Assembly: GCF_018853465.1 (NCBI RefSeq)
Contig: NZ_JABBOU010000145.1
Span: 1 to 8,793 of the forward strand
From: Acidithiobacillus montserratensis
GTDB taxonomy: Bacteria; Pseudomonadota; Gammaproteobacteria; Acidithiobacillales; Acidithiobacillaceae
DNA: 8,793 nt
Reading direction: 5' to 3'
Shown here piece after piece: positions 1 to 6,463 of this stretch. Made by a program: the position numbers and the translations under genes. A model generated the notes under the pieces. It did not search any database. It was not told the DNA's origin and worked only from the letters and a program-made list of their open reading frames with translations. Every line of letters starts with the position of its first letter. Within the stretch, counting starts at the first letter, position 1.

Positions 1-978
1 ACTTTTGCCAGCACCCTTGTCGGTGATGCCAGTCTGCACAAGCGACCCATGGGCCGGGTCTTGCAACCCCTCACCGCCATGGGCGCGGAAATTCACGCGC
101 AGGATGGCAAAGCCCCCCTGCATATTCAGGGTAAGCCTCTCACGGGTATCCATTACGACATGCCGGTAGCCAGCGCCCAAGTGAAGTCCGCCGTTTTGCT
201 GGCAGGGCTGTATGCGCAGGGTGAAACCTGTGTCACTGAACCGGCCCCCACCCGGGATCATAGTGAGCGCATGTTGAATGGATTTGGCTACAAGCTTTCC
301 CGGCAGGGCTCCAGCGCTTGTCTGCAAGGGGGCGGACGGCTCAGTGGGCAAAGTATTCAGGTGCCCGGCGATATTTCATCGGCCGCTTTTTTTCTGCTGG
401 GGGCCACTATCGCCCCGGGCTCTGATCTGCTGCTGGAAGGCGTGGGAATTAATCCTACCCGTACCGGAATCATCGAGGTTCTCACCCGCATGGGCGCGCG
501 GATTGATCTGACCGCGCTGCGTGAAGTGGGGGGGGAGCCGGTGGCGGATATCCGGGTGCGCCATGCACCCCTGCAGGGCATTGATGTACCGCCGCATCTG
601 GTACCGCTGGCTATTGATGAATTCCCGGCCTTTTTTGTGGCGGCAGCCTGTGCCAAAACGCCCAGTACCCTCAGCGGTGCCGAGGAACTGCGGGTCAAGG
701 AAAGTGATCGTATCGCTGTGATGGCAGAAGGCTTGCGCGCTCTGGGTGTGGCAGTGGAAGAACGTCCGGATGGAGCGGTGATTACGCCTGCTCCCATCCA
801 GGGTGGGCAGGTGGATAGTCATGGTGATCATCGCATTGCCATGGCTTTTGCTATGGCCGGACTGGTAGCCTCGGGCAATATTGAAATTCTTGATTGTGCT
901 AATGTGGCGACTTCTTTCCCCAGCTTTCCGGTGCTGGCTCAAGCGGCGGGATTAAGCCTGGAGGTGTTGGGCGCATGA
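1..978 (+). CDS. aroA: 3-phosphoshikimate 1-carboxyvinyltransferase (EPSP synthase), 5' end cut off by window
   Basis: EPSP synthase joins phosphoenolpyruvate to shikimate-3-phosphate in the cytoplasm, the sixth step of the shikimate pathway. The frame is open from base 1, so the gene starts upstream; 325 residues are visible of about 430 usual for the family, roughly the last three quarters. In visible-residue numbering one sees GDASLHKRPMGRV at 8-20, SAQVKSAVLLAGL at 58-70, RDHSE at 85-89, NPTR at 151-154, the IDEFP segment around 205-209 and the RVKESDRI loop near 231-238. The GDHRIAMAF motif lies near 275-283. These hold the shikimate-phosphate and PEP contacts known in the family. SAQxK, RxHxE and NxTR together are the recognised class II pattern, unlike the E. 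coli class I enzyme. The stop overlaps the start of cmk (ATGA at 975-978), implying translational coupling. Identity is very sure; the class assignment is fairly sure. Confidence 0.97.
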   Translation, partial: TFASTLVGDASLHKRPMGRVLQPLTAMGAEIHAQDGKAPLHIQGKPLTGIHYDMPVASAQVKSAVLLAGLYAQGETCVTEPAPTRDHSERMLNGFGYKLSRQGSSACLQGGGRLSGQSIQVPGDISSAAFFLLGATIAPGSDLLLEGVGINPTRTGIIEVLTRMGARIDLTALREVGGEPVADIRVRHAPLQGIDVPPHLVPLAIDEFPAFFVAAACAKTPSTLSGAEELRVKESDRIAVMAEGLRALGVAVEERPDGAVITPAPIQGGQVDSHGDHRIAMAFAMAGLVASGNIEILDCANVATSFPSFPVLAQAAGLSLEVLGA

Positions 979-1655
979 ACAGGATTCCGGTGGTGACACT
1001 GGATGGACCGGGTGGGGTCGGCAAAGGCACTCTGGGGCGCTTGTTGGCCCGGGATTTGGGCTGGCATTTGCTGGATAGTGGCGCCATATATCGCGCCCTG
1101 GCATTGGCTGCAGAACGGGCCGGCATTCAACGCGATGATGAGGCCGGTCTGGTCCGGTTGGCGCTGGATTTGCCCTTAAATTTTCGTGGGGATGCTGAGC
1201 AGACCCGGGTTCTGCTTGACAACGAGCTGGTGGATGAAGCTATCCGCACCCCGCAAATCAGTGCCCTGACTTCACAAATTGCTGTCATTCCTGCAGTACG
1301 CACAGCCTTGCTGCAGCGGCAGCGGGATTTTGCCCGGGCCCCCGGCCTGGTCGCCGATGGCCGGGATATGGGCACGGTGGTTTTCCCGAAAGCGACATTG
1401 AAGGTTTTTCTGACAGCCAGCGCCGAAGAGCGTGGCAAAAGGCGACTCAATCAGTTGATGGAACAGGGGATTAGTGCTAACCTCGCCAGCGTTGTGGCGG
1501 AAATTGCCGAACGGGATGCCCGGGATCAACAACGCAGTGTCGCGCCGCTCCGGCCTGCTGCGGATGCTCGTATTCTGGATACCAGCGCGCAAACAGTCGT
1601 CGAAACATACAGGGTCTTGCAGGCGTGGGTGAAAACCGCGTTGCAGGAGAGTTGA
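975..1655 (+). CDS. cmk: Cytidylate (CMP/dCMP) kinase
   Basis: Cytidylate kinase phosphorylates CMP and dCMP with ATP in the cytoplasm, recycling nucleotides from RNA and lipid turnover. The product has 226 residues, normal for the bacterial enzyme. A P-loop GPGGVGKGT lies at residues 11-19, followed by LDSGAIYRALAL near 33-44, which belongs to the nucleotide monophosphate site. GRDMGTVVFP is at 129-138. The lid/arginine segment ERDARDQQRSVAPLRPA spans about 179-195 with LDTS at 201-204, as in other Cmk proteins. The P-loop has glycine where serine is common at the third position, a mild variation. The ATG lies inside the aroA stop (ATGA), so its translation is probably coupled to aroA. The neighbour order aroA-cmk-rpsA is widely conserved in Proteobacteria. 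Confidence 0.97.
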   Translation: MNRIPVVTLDGPGGVGKGTLGRLLARDLGWHLLDSGAIYRALALAAERAGIQRDDEAGLVRLALDLPLNFRGDAEQTRVLLDNELVDEAIRTPQISALTSQIAVIPAVRTALLQRQRDFARAPGLVADGRDMGTVVFPKATLKVFLTASAEERGKRRLNQLMEQGISANLASVVAEIAERDARDQQRSVAPLRPAADARILDTSAQTVVETYRVLQAWVKTALQES

Positions 1656-1733
1656 AACCGCCATTAATCTGGCATTGAGCAGTAATCAAAGGGACACCGC
1701 GGTGCTCCCGGTAAATGAGGCCTATTGAAATTT
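1656..1733 (+). promoter_or_regulatory. rpsA leader with two hairpins and no clear Shine-Dalgarno (putative S1 autoregulatory region)
   Basis: The 78 bases between cmk and rpsA can form two hairpins. The first pairs GCCA (1660-1663) with TGGC (1670-1673) around a six-base loop. The second pairs GGGA/CAC (1691-1697) with GTG/TCCC (1702-1709), with one bulged C at 1705 and loop CGCG. A/T-rich single-stranded sequence lies between and after them. Only AGG at 1718-1720 resembles a ribosome-binding site, 13 bases before ATG 1734, which is too far for a good one. In E. coli the rpsA start region also lacks a strong Shine-Dalgarno, is built of tandem hairpins, and is repressed by S1 itself. The same design here is an inference from layout, not from sequence identity. 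No convincing sigma-70 promoter was seen in the leader. Confidence 0.45.
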
Positions 1734-3449
1734 ATGACCACCCCTAACGCTGAAATGCTTGTTGAACCCAGTTTTGCCGAGATGTTTGAGGAAAGCCAGA
1801 GTACCCAGGGCCTGAAGCCCGGCGAGTTACTCACCGGCACTGTGACCCGAGTGGATAATGACTTTGTCATTGTCGATGTGGGTTTGAAATCTGAAGGACC
1901 TATTCCTGCCGAGCAGTTTCGCAATGCCGAGGGCGAAATCGAGGTCAAGGTCGGTGACTCGGTTGAAGTCTGTCTGGAACTGGTGGAAGACGGCATGGGT
2001 GAAACCCGCCTGTCCCGGGAAAAAGCCCGGCGCGCCAAGACCTGGGTCGATCTGGAAAAATCCTTTAATGACAACGCTGTGGTGCATGGCTTCCTGACCG
2101 GTAAGGTCAAGGGTGGTTTCACGGTCAGCATTGATGGGGTCCGGGCTTTCCTGCCAGGATCACTGGTGGATGTGCGTCCGGTACGCGATGTGGCCTACCT
2201 CGAAGGCAAGGACCTCGAGATGAAAATCATCAAGCTGGATCGCAAGCGCAACAATGTGGTGGTATCACGCCGCGCGGTGGTGGAGCAGGAACAAAGTGCA
2301 GAGCGCGGCGTATTGCTGGAAAGCATTCAGGAAGGTGCTGTTCTCGATGGTGTGGTCAAGAACCTGACCGATTACGGTGCATTTATTGATCTGGGTGGCA
2401 TTGACGGCCTGCTGCATATCACGGATATGGGCTGGCGCCGTGTCAAGCATCCCAGCGAAGTGGTCACCGTGGGTGCCGAGGTGCGCGTGCTGGTGCTCAA
2501 ATTCGACCGCGAAAGAGGCCGTATTTCTCTGGGCATGAAGCAGTTGGGAGAAGATCCGTGGCGCGATATCGCCCGTCGTTATCCTGAATCGACCCGTATC
2601 TTCGGTAAGGTTACCAATGTCACCGACTATGGCGCATTTGTAGAAATCGAAGAGGGCGTGGAAGGTCTGGTACATGTTTCCGAAATCGACTGGACCAACA
2701 AGAACATCAATCCGGCCAAGGCCTTGCATGTCAGCCAGGAAGTCGAGGTGATGATTCTGGATATTGATGAAGAGCGTCGGCGCATTTCGCTGGGCATCAA
2801 ACAGTGTCTGCCCAATCCCTGGGATGATTTTGCCCAGAACTTCCAGAAAGGCGACCGGGTATCCGGCCAGATCAAGAGCATTACCGACTTTGGCGTTTTC
2901 GTCGGCCTGGATGGTGGTATTGACGGACTGATTCATCTGTCTGACCTGGCCTGGGATCGCAGCGGTGAAGAAGCGGTGCGTGACTTCAAGAAAGGCGATA
3001 CCCTGGAAGCCGTGGTTCTGAGTATTGATCCGGAACGTGAACGTATCAGTCTCGGCATCAAGCAGATGGAAACCGATCCTTTCATTCAGTTTGTGGTCGC
3101 CAATGAAAAGGGCGCTCTGGTTGAAGGTGAAGTCATCTCTGTCGATGGTCGCGGTGCGGAAATCCGCTTGGGCGAAGGCGTGGAGGGGCATTTGCCCCAG
3201 CGCGAGCTGAGCAAGGGCCAAACTCTGGTAGCAGGTGACAAGATTGAGGTGGCCATTGCCGCTGTCGATCGTAAAAACCGCACCCTCACCTTGAGCACCA
3301 AGGCGCGTGATGCCGTAGCAGCAGCCCCGACTGCCGAAGAGCAGGCGGCAGCTACCCAGCAGTATGCACGGAGTGCAGCCACGGGTACCACCAGTCTGGG
3401 TGATCTGATCAAAGAGCAGCTCAAGCGTAAGCAGGAAGAAGAAAGTTAA
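1734..3449 (+). CDS. rpsA: 30S ribosomal protein S1
   Basis: S1 binds mRNA on the small ribosomal subunit and helps unfold and place leaders for initiation. The chosen product has 571 residues (E. coli 557) with six S1/OB domains at about 29-97, 116-180, 200-269, 286-356, 372-443 and 459-524. Domains 3-5 carry the most canonical S1 repeats, for example [40 protein letters not shown] and [20 protein letters not shown]. Domains 1-2 have the divergent ribosome-binding type, including [20 protein letters not shown]. The 47-residue tail is rich in alanine and ends in a charged stretch, [16 protein letters not shown]. The start is uncertain: ATG 1734 is preferred. TTG 1725 has AGG closer upstream and would add three residues. 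ATG 1755 would give an N-terminus nearer to that of E. coli. A strong hairpin follows the stop. Confidence 0.97.
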   Translation: MTTPNAEMLVEPSFAEMFEESQSTQGLKPGELLTGTVTRVDNDFVIVDVGLKSEGPIPAEQFRNAEGEIEVKVGDSVEVCLELVEDGMGETRLSREKARRAKTWVDLEKSFNDNAVVHGFLTGKVKGGFTVSIDGVRAFLPGSLVDVRPVRDVAYLEGKDLEMKIIKLDRKRNNVVVSRRAVVEQEQSAERGVLLESIQEGAVLDGVVKNLTDYGAFIDLGGIDGLLHITDMGWRRVKHPSEVVTVGAEVRVLVLKFDRERGRISLGMKQLGEDPWRDIARRYPESTRIFGKVTNVTDYGAFVEIEEGVEGLVHVSEIDWTNKNINPAKALHVSQEVEVMILDIDEERRRISLGIKQCLPNPWDDFAQNFQKGDRVSGQIKSITDFGVFVGLDGGIDGLIHLSDLAWDRSGEEAVRDFKKGDTLEAVVLSIDPERERISLGIKQMETDPFIQFVVANEKGALVEGEVISVDGRGAEIRLGEGVEGHLPQRELSKGQTLVAGDKIEVAIAAVDRKNRTLTLSTKARDAVAAAPTAEEQAAATQQYARSAATGTTSLGDLIKEQLKRKQEEES

Positions 3450-3459
3450 GTGCAACACC

Positions 3460-3505
3460 GCTCCCGGGATGTTCTTCATGAGCATCCCGGGAGCCACTTT
3501 TATTT
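3460..3505 (+). terminator. Strong intrinsic terminator-like hairpin after rpsA
   Basis: Twelve perfectly paired bases, GCTCCCGGGATG at 3460-3471 with CATCCCGGGAGC at 3483-3494, extend by a G-T wobble and two more pairs to a 15-bp stem with loop TTCAT (3475-3479). The stem starts 10 bases after the rpsA stop. Behind it comes CCAC-like sequence and then TTTTATTT at 3498-3505. The T-tract begins three bases after the stem and is interrupted by one A, so termination may be incomplete. The ihfB ATG lies 16 bases after the T-tract, leaving no room for a separate promoter between them. Confidence 0.8.
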
Positions 3506-3521
3506 AAAGAAGCTAAAAACC

Positions 3522-3824
3522 ATGACTAAATCTGAATTGATCAAAAACATCAGTGCCCAGTACCCGCATCTGAGTGTCCGTGATATTGAAATGGCCACTC
3601 GCCATATGCTGGATTATCTCAGTGATGCGCTGGCTGAAGGCGAACGTATTGAAATTCGTGGCTTTGGCAGTTTTTCCCTGCATGTGCGTCCCGCCAAGCA
3701 GGGGCGCAATCCCAAAACCGGCGAATCGGTGATGGTTCCAGAAAAGCGGGTTCCACACTTCAAGCCGGGTAAAGAGCTGCGTGAGCAGGTGGATTATCCG
3801 GAGACTGTCTCCGGCAAGGCCTGA
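3522..3824 (+). CDS. ihfB: Integration host factor subunit beta
   Basis: IHF-beta pairs with IHF-alpha to bind and sharply bend DNA, shaping promoters, recombination sites and the nucleoid. The product has 100 residues (E. coli 94) and begins [18 protein letters not shown], matching the usual beta-subunit N-terminus. The helical dimerisation part covers about 1-45. GFGSF lies at 47-51, and the DNA-intercalating arm carries RNPKTGE at 62-68 with the key proline at 64. [11 protein letters not shown] at 78-88 is also typical and separates it from plain HU. The frame is open upstream to 3450 but that part crosses the terminator stem, so ATG 3522 is chosen; a weak GAAG (3509-3512) lies nine bases before it. 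Expression would need read-through of the hairpin, or a promoter inside rpsA with the hairpin in the 5' leader. Confidence 0.96.
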   Translation: MTKSELIKNISAQYPHLSVRDIEMATRHMLDYLSDALAEGERIEIRGFGSFSLHVRPAKQGRNPKTGESVMVPEKRVPHFKPGKELREQVDYPETVSGKA

Positions 3825-4988
3825 TTGACCATAGCGGGCGTGGATGCTGCGGTTGTCCTCGTTCTGGGGATAGCCATTGCTTTTGGGGTCCTGCTGGGAT
3901 TTTGGCTGGGTCGAGGCTGGAAAAGTACGACCAGTAAAACTATCCCCCAAGTTTATATTCAGGGTTTGAACTATCTGCTGAGTGAGCGTCAGGATCAGGC
4001 CGTAGAGGTTTTTCTGGACGCCTTGCGTCAGCATCCGGAAAGTGTGGATATCCTCCTCGCACTTGGGCGGCAGTTCCGCAGACGTGGTGAACTGGAAAGA
4101 GCTTTGCGGGTCCATCAATATCAGCTGGAACAACCCGCGTTGACGTTGGAATTGCGCCGCAGCGTCCTTTTTGAAATTGCCCGCGATTACCTGAAGGCCG
4201 GGATTCTGGATCGAGCGGAAAGTATTCTCAAGGAATTGCTGGACAGCCAACCCGATCATGCCGAGGGCCTGGCTACCCTTGCCGAACTCTATGAGCTCGG
4301 TAGCGAATGGGCTTCATCCATCGAGATTCGCCGGCGTTTGCTGCAGTTCGGGTTTCCCCGGCAGCAAACAGTGATCGCCCTGTTGTACGGAGAGCTGGCA
4401 GAAGATGCCTTGCGTAAGGGAGAGTATGAGCAAGCCCGACGATATCTGCAGTCTGCGCGTCGGGAATCTCCAGAGAATCCACGCGTTCTTTTGATTGCCG
4501 GGCGTTTGGCATTCATGGCGGAAGACTGGCAAGAAGCCCTCCAATACTGGGAAAAATTGCTGGATCAGGCGGTTGACTCGGTGATTTTACTGGTGCTCGA
4601 ATCTTTTCTGCAGGTGCTGCAGCACCTGGGAGACTACCAGCGTCAGGAATCCTTGCAGCGCCTGGAGGCTTATTGCCATTCGCCACTGGCTATCAAGCGT
4701 CTGGCAGAAGCCTTGCAGGTGGTCGAAGGCCAGCAGGCGGCTGTCCGTTTTTTACGAAACATGCTCATCAGTACCCCTAATCTCGGGGTATTTCAGCTGT
4801 TGTTGCGAATGGATGTCGAGCTGCCAGAAGCCGTACTAATGGAGAAAATGGCCTTGGCCGTAAGGCATTGGCAGATTGACCCTGAGCTCTTCCATTGCCA
4901 TGCTTGTGGTTATCAAAGTACACAGTATTATTGGCGCTGCCCTAGTTGCCGTCAGTGGGGTACGTTCTCAGGAGAAGAAAAACCATGA
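3825..4988 (+). CDS. lapB: LapB (YciM)-type inner-membrane TPR protein with C-terminal zinc/rubredoxin-like knuckle
   Basis: LapB is an inner-membrane scaffold which, in E. coli, helps FtsH degrade LpxC and so limits lipopolysaccharide synthesis. The product has 387 residues (E. coli 389). A hydrophobic N-terminal helix lies at about 8-29 ([20 protein letters not shown]). Tetratricopeptide-like helices run from about 43 to 330; the stretch starting [20 protein letters not shown] and the following [20 protein letters not shown] parallel the E. coli protein closely. The C-terminus has a four-cysteine knuckle, C358-x2-C361 and C372-x2-C375, with [13 protein letters not shown] as in LapB. The start is TTG 3825, immediately after the ihfB stop, with AAGG at 3816-3819 five bases upstream. 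GTG 3840 is an alternative that would remove five residues. The stop overlaps the pyrF start (ATGA). Confidence 0.94.
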   Translation: MTIAGVDAAVVLVLGIAIAFGVLLGFWLGRGWKSTTSKTIPQVYIQGLNYLLSERQDQAVEVFLDALRQHPESVDILLALGRQFRRRGELERALRVHQYQLEQPALTLELRRSVLFEIARDYLKAGILDRAESILKELLDSQPDHAEGLATLAELYELGSEWASSIEIRRRLLQFGFPRQQTVIALLYGELAEDALRKGEYEQARRYLQSARRESPENPRVLLIAGRLAFMAEDWQEALQYWEKLLDQAVDSVILLVLESFLQVLQHLGDYQRQESLQRLEAYCHSPLAIKRLAEALQVVEGQQAAVRFLRNMLISTPNLGVFQLLLRMDVELPEAVLMEKMALAVRHWQIDPELFHCHACGYQSTQYYWRCPSCRQWGTFSGEEKP

Positions 4989-5680
4989 AATCGCCTCTGA
5001 TTGTCGCCTTGGATTATGCCGATCCAAGTGCAGCGCTGGACTTGGCGGCCTTGTTGGATCCATCCCAATGCCGGGTAAAAGTAGGTAAGGAGCTCTTCAC
5101 CGCCGCTGGTCCCAGGATTGTGGAACAATTGCAGGACAAGGGTTTTGCAGTGTTTCTGGATCTCAAGTTTCATGATATTCCCCAGACTGTCGCCAAGGCT
5201 TGTCAAGCGGCGGCGCGTCTCGGGGTATGGATGCTCAATGTCCATGCCAGTGGCGGCAAGGCCATGCTAGAAGCGGCACGCGAGGCTGTGGATGCGGCCT
5301 CTGGCCATCGCCCTCTACTGATAGCGGTGACGGTATTGACAAGTCTGGATGCGCCCGCGCTTCTGCAAATCGGAGTGGCTGATCCTGTGCCGGTACAAGT
5401 GCAAAAATTGGCAGATCTCAGCGCCTCAGCGGGCCTGGATGGTTTGGTTTGCTCTGCGCGGGAAGCCACCCAGCTCAAGGCCGCCCATCCAGATCTTTGC
5501 CTGGTGACTCCGGGTATTCGTCCGCCGGAACATGCGGCTGATGATCAGAAACGTACCATGACTCCGGCGGCGGCACTGGCGGCCGGTGCGGATTATCTGG
5601 TTATTGGCCGCCCCATCACGGCGGCTGCAGATCCTGCGCAGGCCCTGGCGGCTATGCTGGCTGCTTGTGCAGTCTTATGA
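4985..5680 (+). CDS. pyrF: Orotidine 5'-phosphate decarboxylase
   Basis: This enzyme decarboxylates OMP to UMP, the last step of de novo pyrimidine synthesis, in the cytoplasm. The 231-residue product fits the bacterial family (about 230-245). The N-terminal strand PLIVALD places the substrate-binding Asp at residue 10, KVGKELF follows with Lys at 32, and the catalytic DLKFHDIP motif gives D59, K61 and D64. NVHASGG lies near 85-91. The phosphate-binding end of the barrel has TPGIRP at 175-180 and VIGRPIT near 206-212. ATG 4985 is chosen because AGGAGA (4970-4975) stands nine bases before it and the family N-terminus begins there; the frame is open a little further upstream inside lapB. The ATGA overlap with lapB matches the conserved lapB-pyrF pairing of gammaproteobacteria. 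Confidence 0.98.
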   Translation: MKSPLIVALDYADPSAALDLAALLDPSQCRVKVGKELFTAAGPRIVEQLQDKGFAVFLDLKFHDIPQTVAKACQAAARLGVWMLNVHASGGKAMLEAAREAVDAASGHRPLLIAVTVLTSLDAPALLQIGVADPVPVQVQKLADLSASAGLDGLVCSAREATQLKAAHPDLCLVTPGIRPPEHAADDQKRTMTPAAALAAGADYLVIGRPITAAADPAQALAAMLAACAVL

Positions 5681-5802
5681 GGATGGGGCGTATGCCTGTT
5701 TTATGAAATCCGACTAATATGCCTTTTAAGCGGGGGCTGTTTGACGGGTCTGGATGGATGGAGTGTTTGGCCGTAGGGTGAAAGGACGGAGAGAGAAATT
5801 CA

Positions 5803-6390
5803 GTGACAGCCGATGACGTGGTGAATTTATATAAAAATGATGGTGCATTGCTTCAGGGACATTTTTTATTGTCTTCGGGCTTGCATAGTGATACCTATTT
5901 GCAGTCCGCCAAAGTTCTGCAAAATCCAGAACATGCAGCAGCACTTTGTGCAGCTATGGTGGCGGGTATCCCCGCAGATCTGCGTCAGCAGATTCGCTGT
6001 GTGGTCGGGCCCGCCATGGGCGCAGTGCTGGTATCCTATGAATGCGGCCGAGCGCTGGGTTTGCGCAGTCTATTTACCGAACGCGAAAATGGTCAGATGG
6101 TTTTGCGGCGGGGTTTTGCCTTGTCACCTGGTGAAGCCGTATTGGTCGTCGAAGATATTACTACCACGGGCGGTTCGACGCGGGAGTGTATTGCTGCAGT
6201 AGAAGCGGCGGGTGGAAAAGTAGTGGCCAGCTCCGCCATTATTGACCGCAGTGCCGGATTCCAGGATTTTGATGGAATCCCTTTTTATCCGCTCCTGCGT
6301 TTGCCGGTGCGGACCTGGTCTGCAGAAACCTGCCCGCTTTGTGCAGCAGGGGATGTGCCGGTCAAACCGGGGAGTCGGGGGCTGCGCTGA
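5803..6390 (+). CDS. pyrE: Orotate phosphoribosyltransferase, Thermus-like type
   Basis: PyrE transfers the phosphoribosyl group of PRPP to orotate, giving the OMP that PyrF (encoded just upstream) decarboxylates. The 195-residue product has the PRPP-binding loop VLVVEDITTTGGST at 113-126 and an N-terminal GHFLLSSGLHSDTYLQSAKV at 19-38 that fits orotate phosphoribosyltransferase. VVGPAMGAVL is at 67-76 and FTEREN at 91-96. The C-terminus CPLC (177-180) and VKPGSRG (187-193), plus the short length, recall the Thermus-type enzyme rather than the 213-residue E. coli type; this is from memory. The start is GTG 5803 with GGAGAG at 5788-5793, nine bases upstream; no ATG gives a full N-terminus. The preceding 122-base gap (5681-5802) holds no convincing promoter, terminator or attenuator. 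TTGACG at 5741 lacks a -10 partner. Confidence 0.95.
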   Translation: MTADDVVNLYKNDGALLQGHFLLSSGLHSDTYLQSAKVLQNPEHAAALCAAMVAGIPADLRQQIRCVVGPAMGAVLVSYECGRALGLRSLFTERENGQMVLRRGFALSPGEAVLVVEDITTTGGSTRECIAAVEAAGGKVVASSAIIDRSAGFQDFDGIPFYPLLRLPVRTWSAETCPLCAAGDVPVKPGSRGLR

Positions 6391-6392
6391 CC

Positions 6393-6421
6393 TTGAGAGG
6401 CGGCGAGCATGTGTTTATGAT
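6393..6421 (+). promoter_or_regulatory. Sigma-70 promoter upstream of tig
   Basis: TTGAGA at 6393-6398 matches the -35 consensus in five of six bases, and TATGAT at 6416-6421 matches the -10 in five of six. The spacer is exactly 17 bases. The element begins two bases after the pyrE stop, in the only gap before tig, and predicts a start of transcription near 6428 and a leader of about 36 bases before ATG 6464. It would separate the pyrimidine genes from the tig-clpP-clpX unit. Confidence 0.7.
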
Positions 6422-6463
6422 GGGTGTACAGGCTTAGACAAAATGAAAAACAAGGATCAGTTC

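Noticed and set aside
1641..1688. Possible rpsA promoter using TTGCAG or TTGAAA near the end of cmk
   Set aside because: TTGAAA has no -10 at 16-18 bases; TTGCAG/ATTAAT matches only three and four of six bases, too weak to claim.
1685..1697. IHF-like site AATCAAAGGGACA in the rpsA leader
   Set aside because: The first half matches the consensus but the TTR end does not, and it overlaps the RNA hairpin; no flanking A/T tract.
2265..3497. A long open frame on the minus strand opposite rpsA (about 410 codons)
   Set aside because: It lies opposite the strongly conserved S1 coding frame, its translation matches no family I know, and such shadows are common in codon-biased genes.
3450..3521. ihfB extended to GTG 3450
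   Set aside because: The extra 24 codons are encoded by the terminator stem and do not match IHF-beta, which begins MTKSELI.
5681..5802. Possible pyrE attenuator or promoter in the 122-base gap: TTGACG at 5741-5746, a tiny frame at 5692 coding MPVL, a GGC/GCC stem at 5687-5696, and two TATGCCT copies
   Set aside because: No -10 box at 16-18 bases after TTGACG, the stem has only three pairs, no T-run after a strong stem, and a seven-base repeat is expected by chance.
6392..6420. Sigma-32 (heat-shock) promoter, since CTTGAGA resembles its -35 and the downstream genes are chaperone/protease genes
   Set aside because: No CCCCAT-like -10 at the right distance, whereas a sigma-70 TATGAT is at exactly 17 bases.
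6242..6463. Extending tig upstream into pyrE, or starting at ATG 6443
   Set aside because: The upstream codons overlap pyrE in another frame and do not resemble trigger factor. ATG 6464 has the better ribosome-binding site and the family's MQ-S start.
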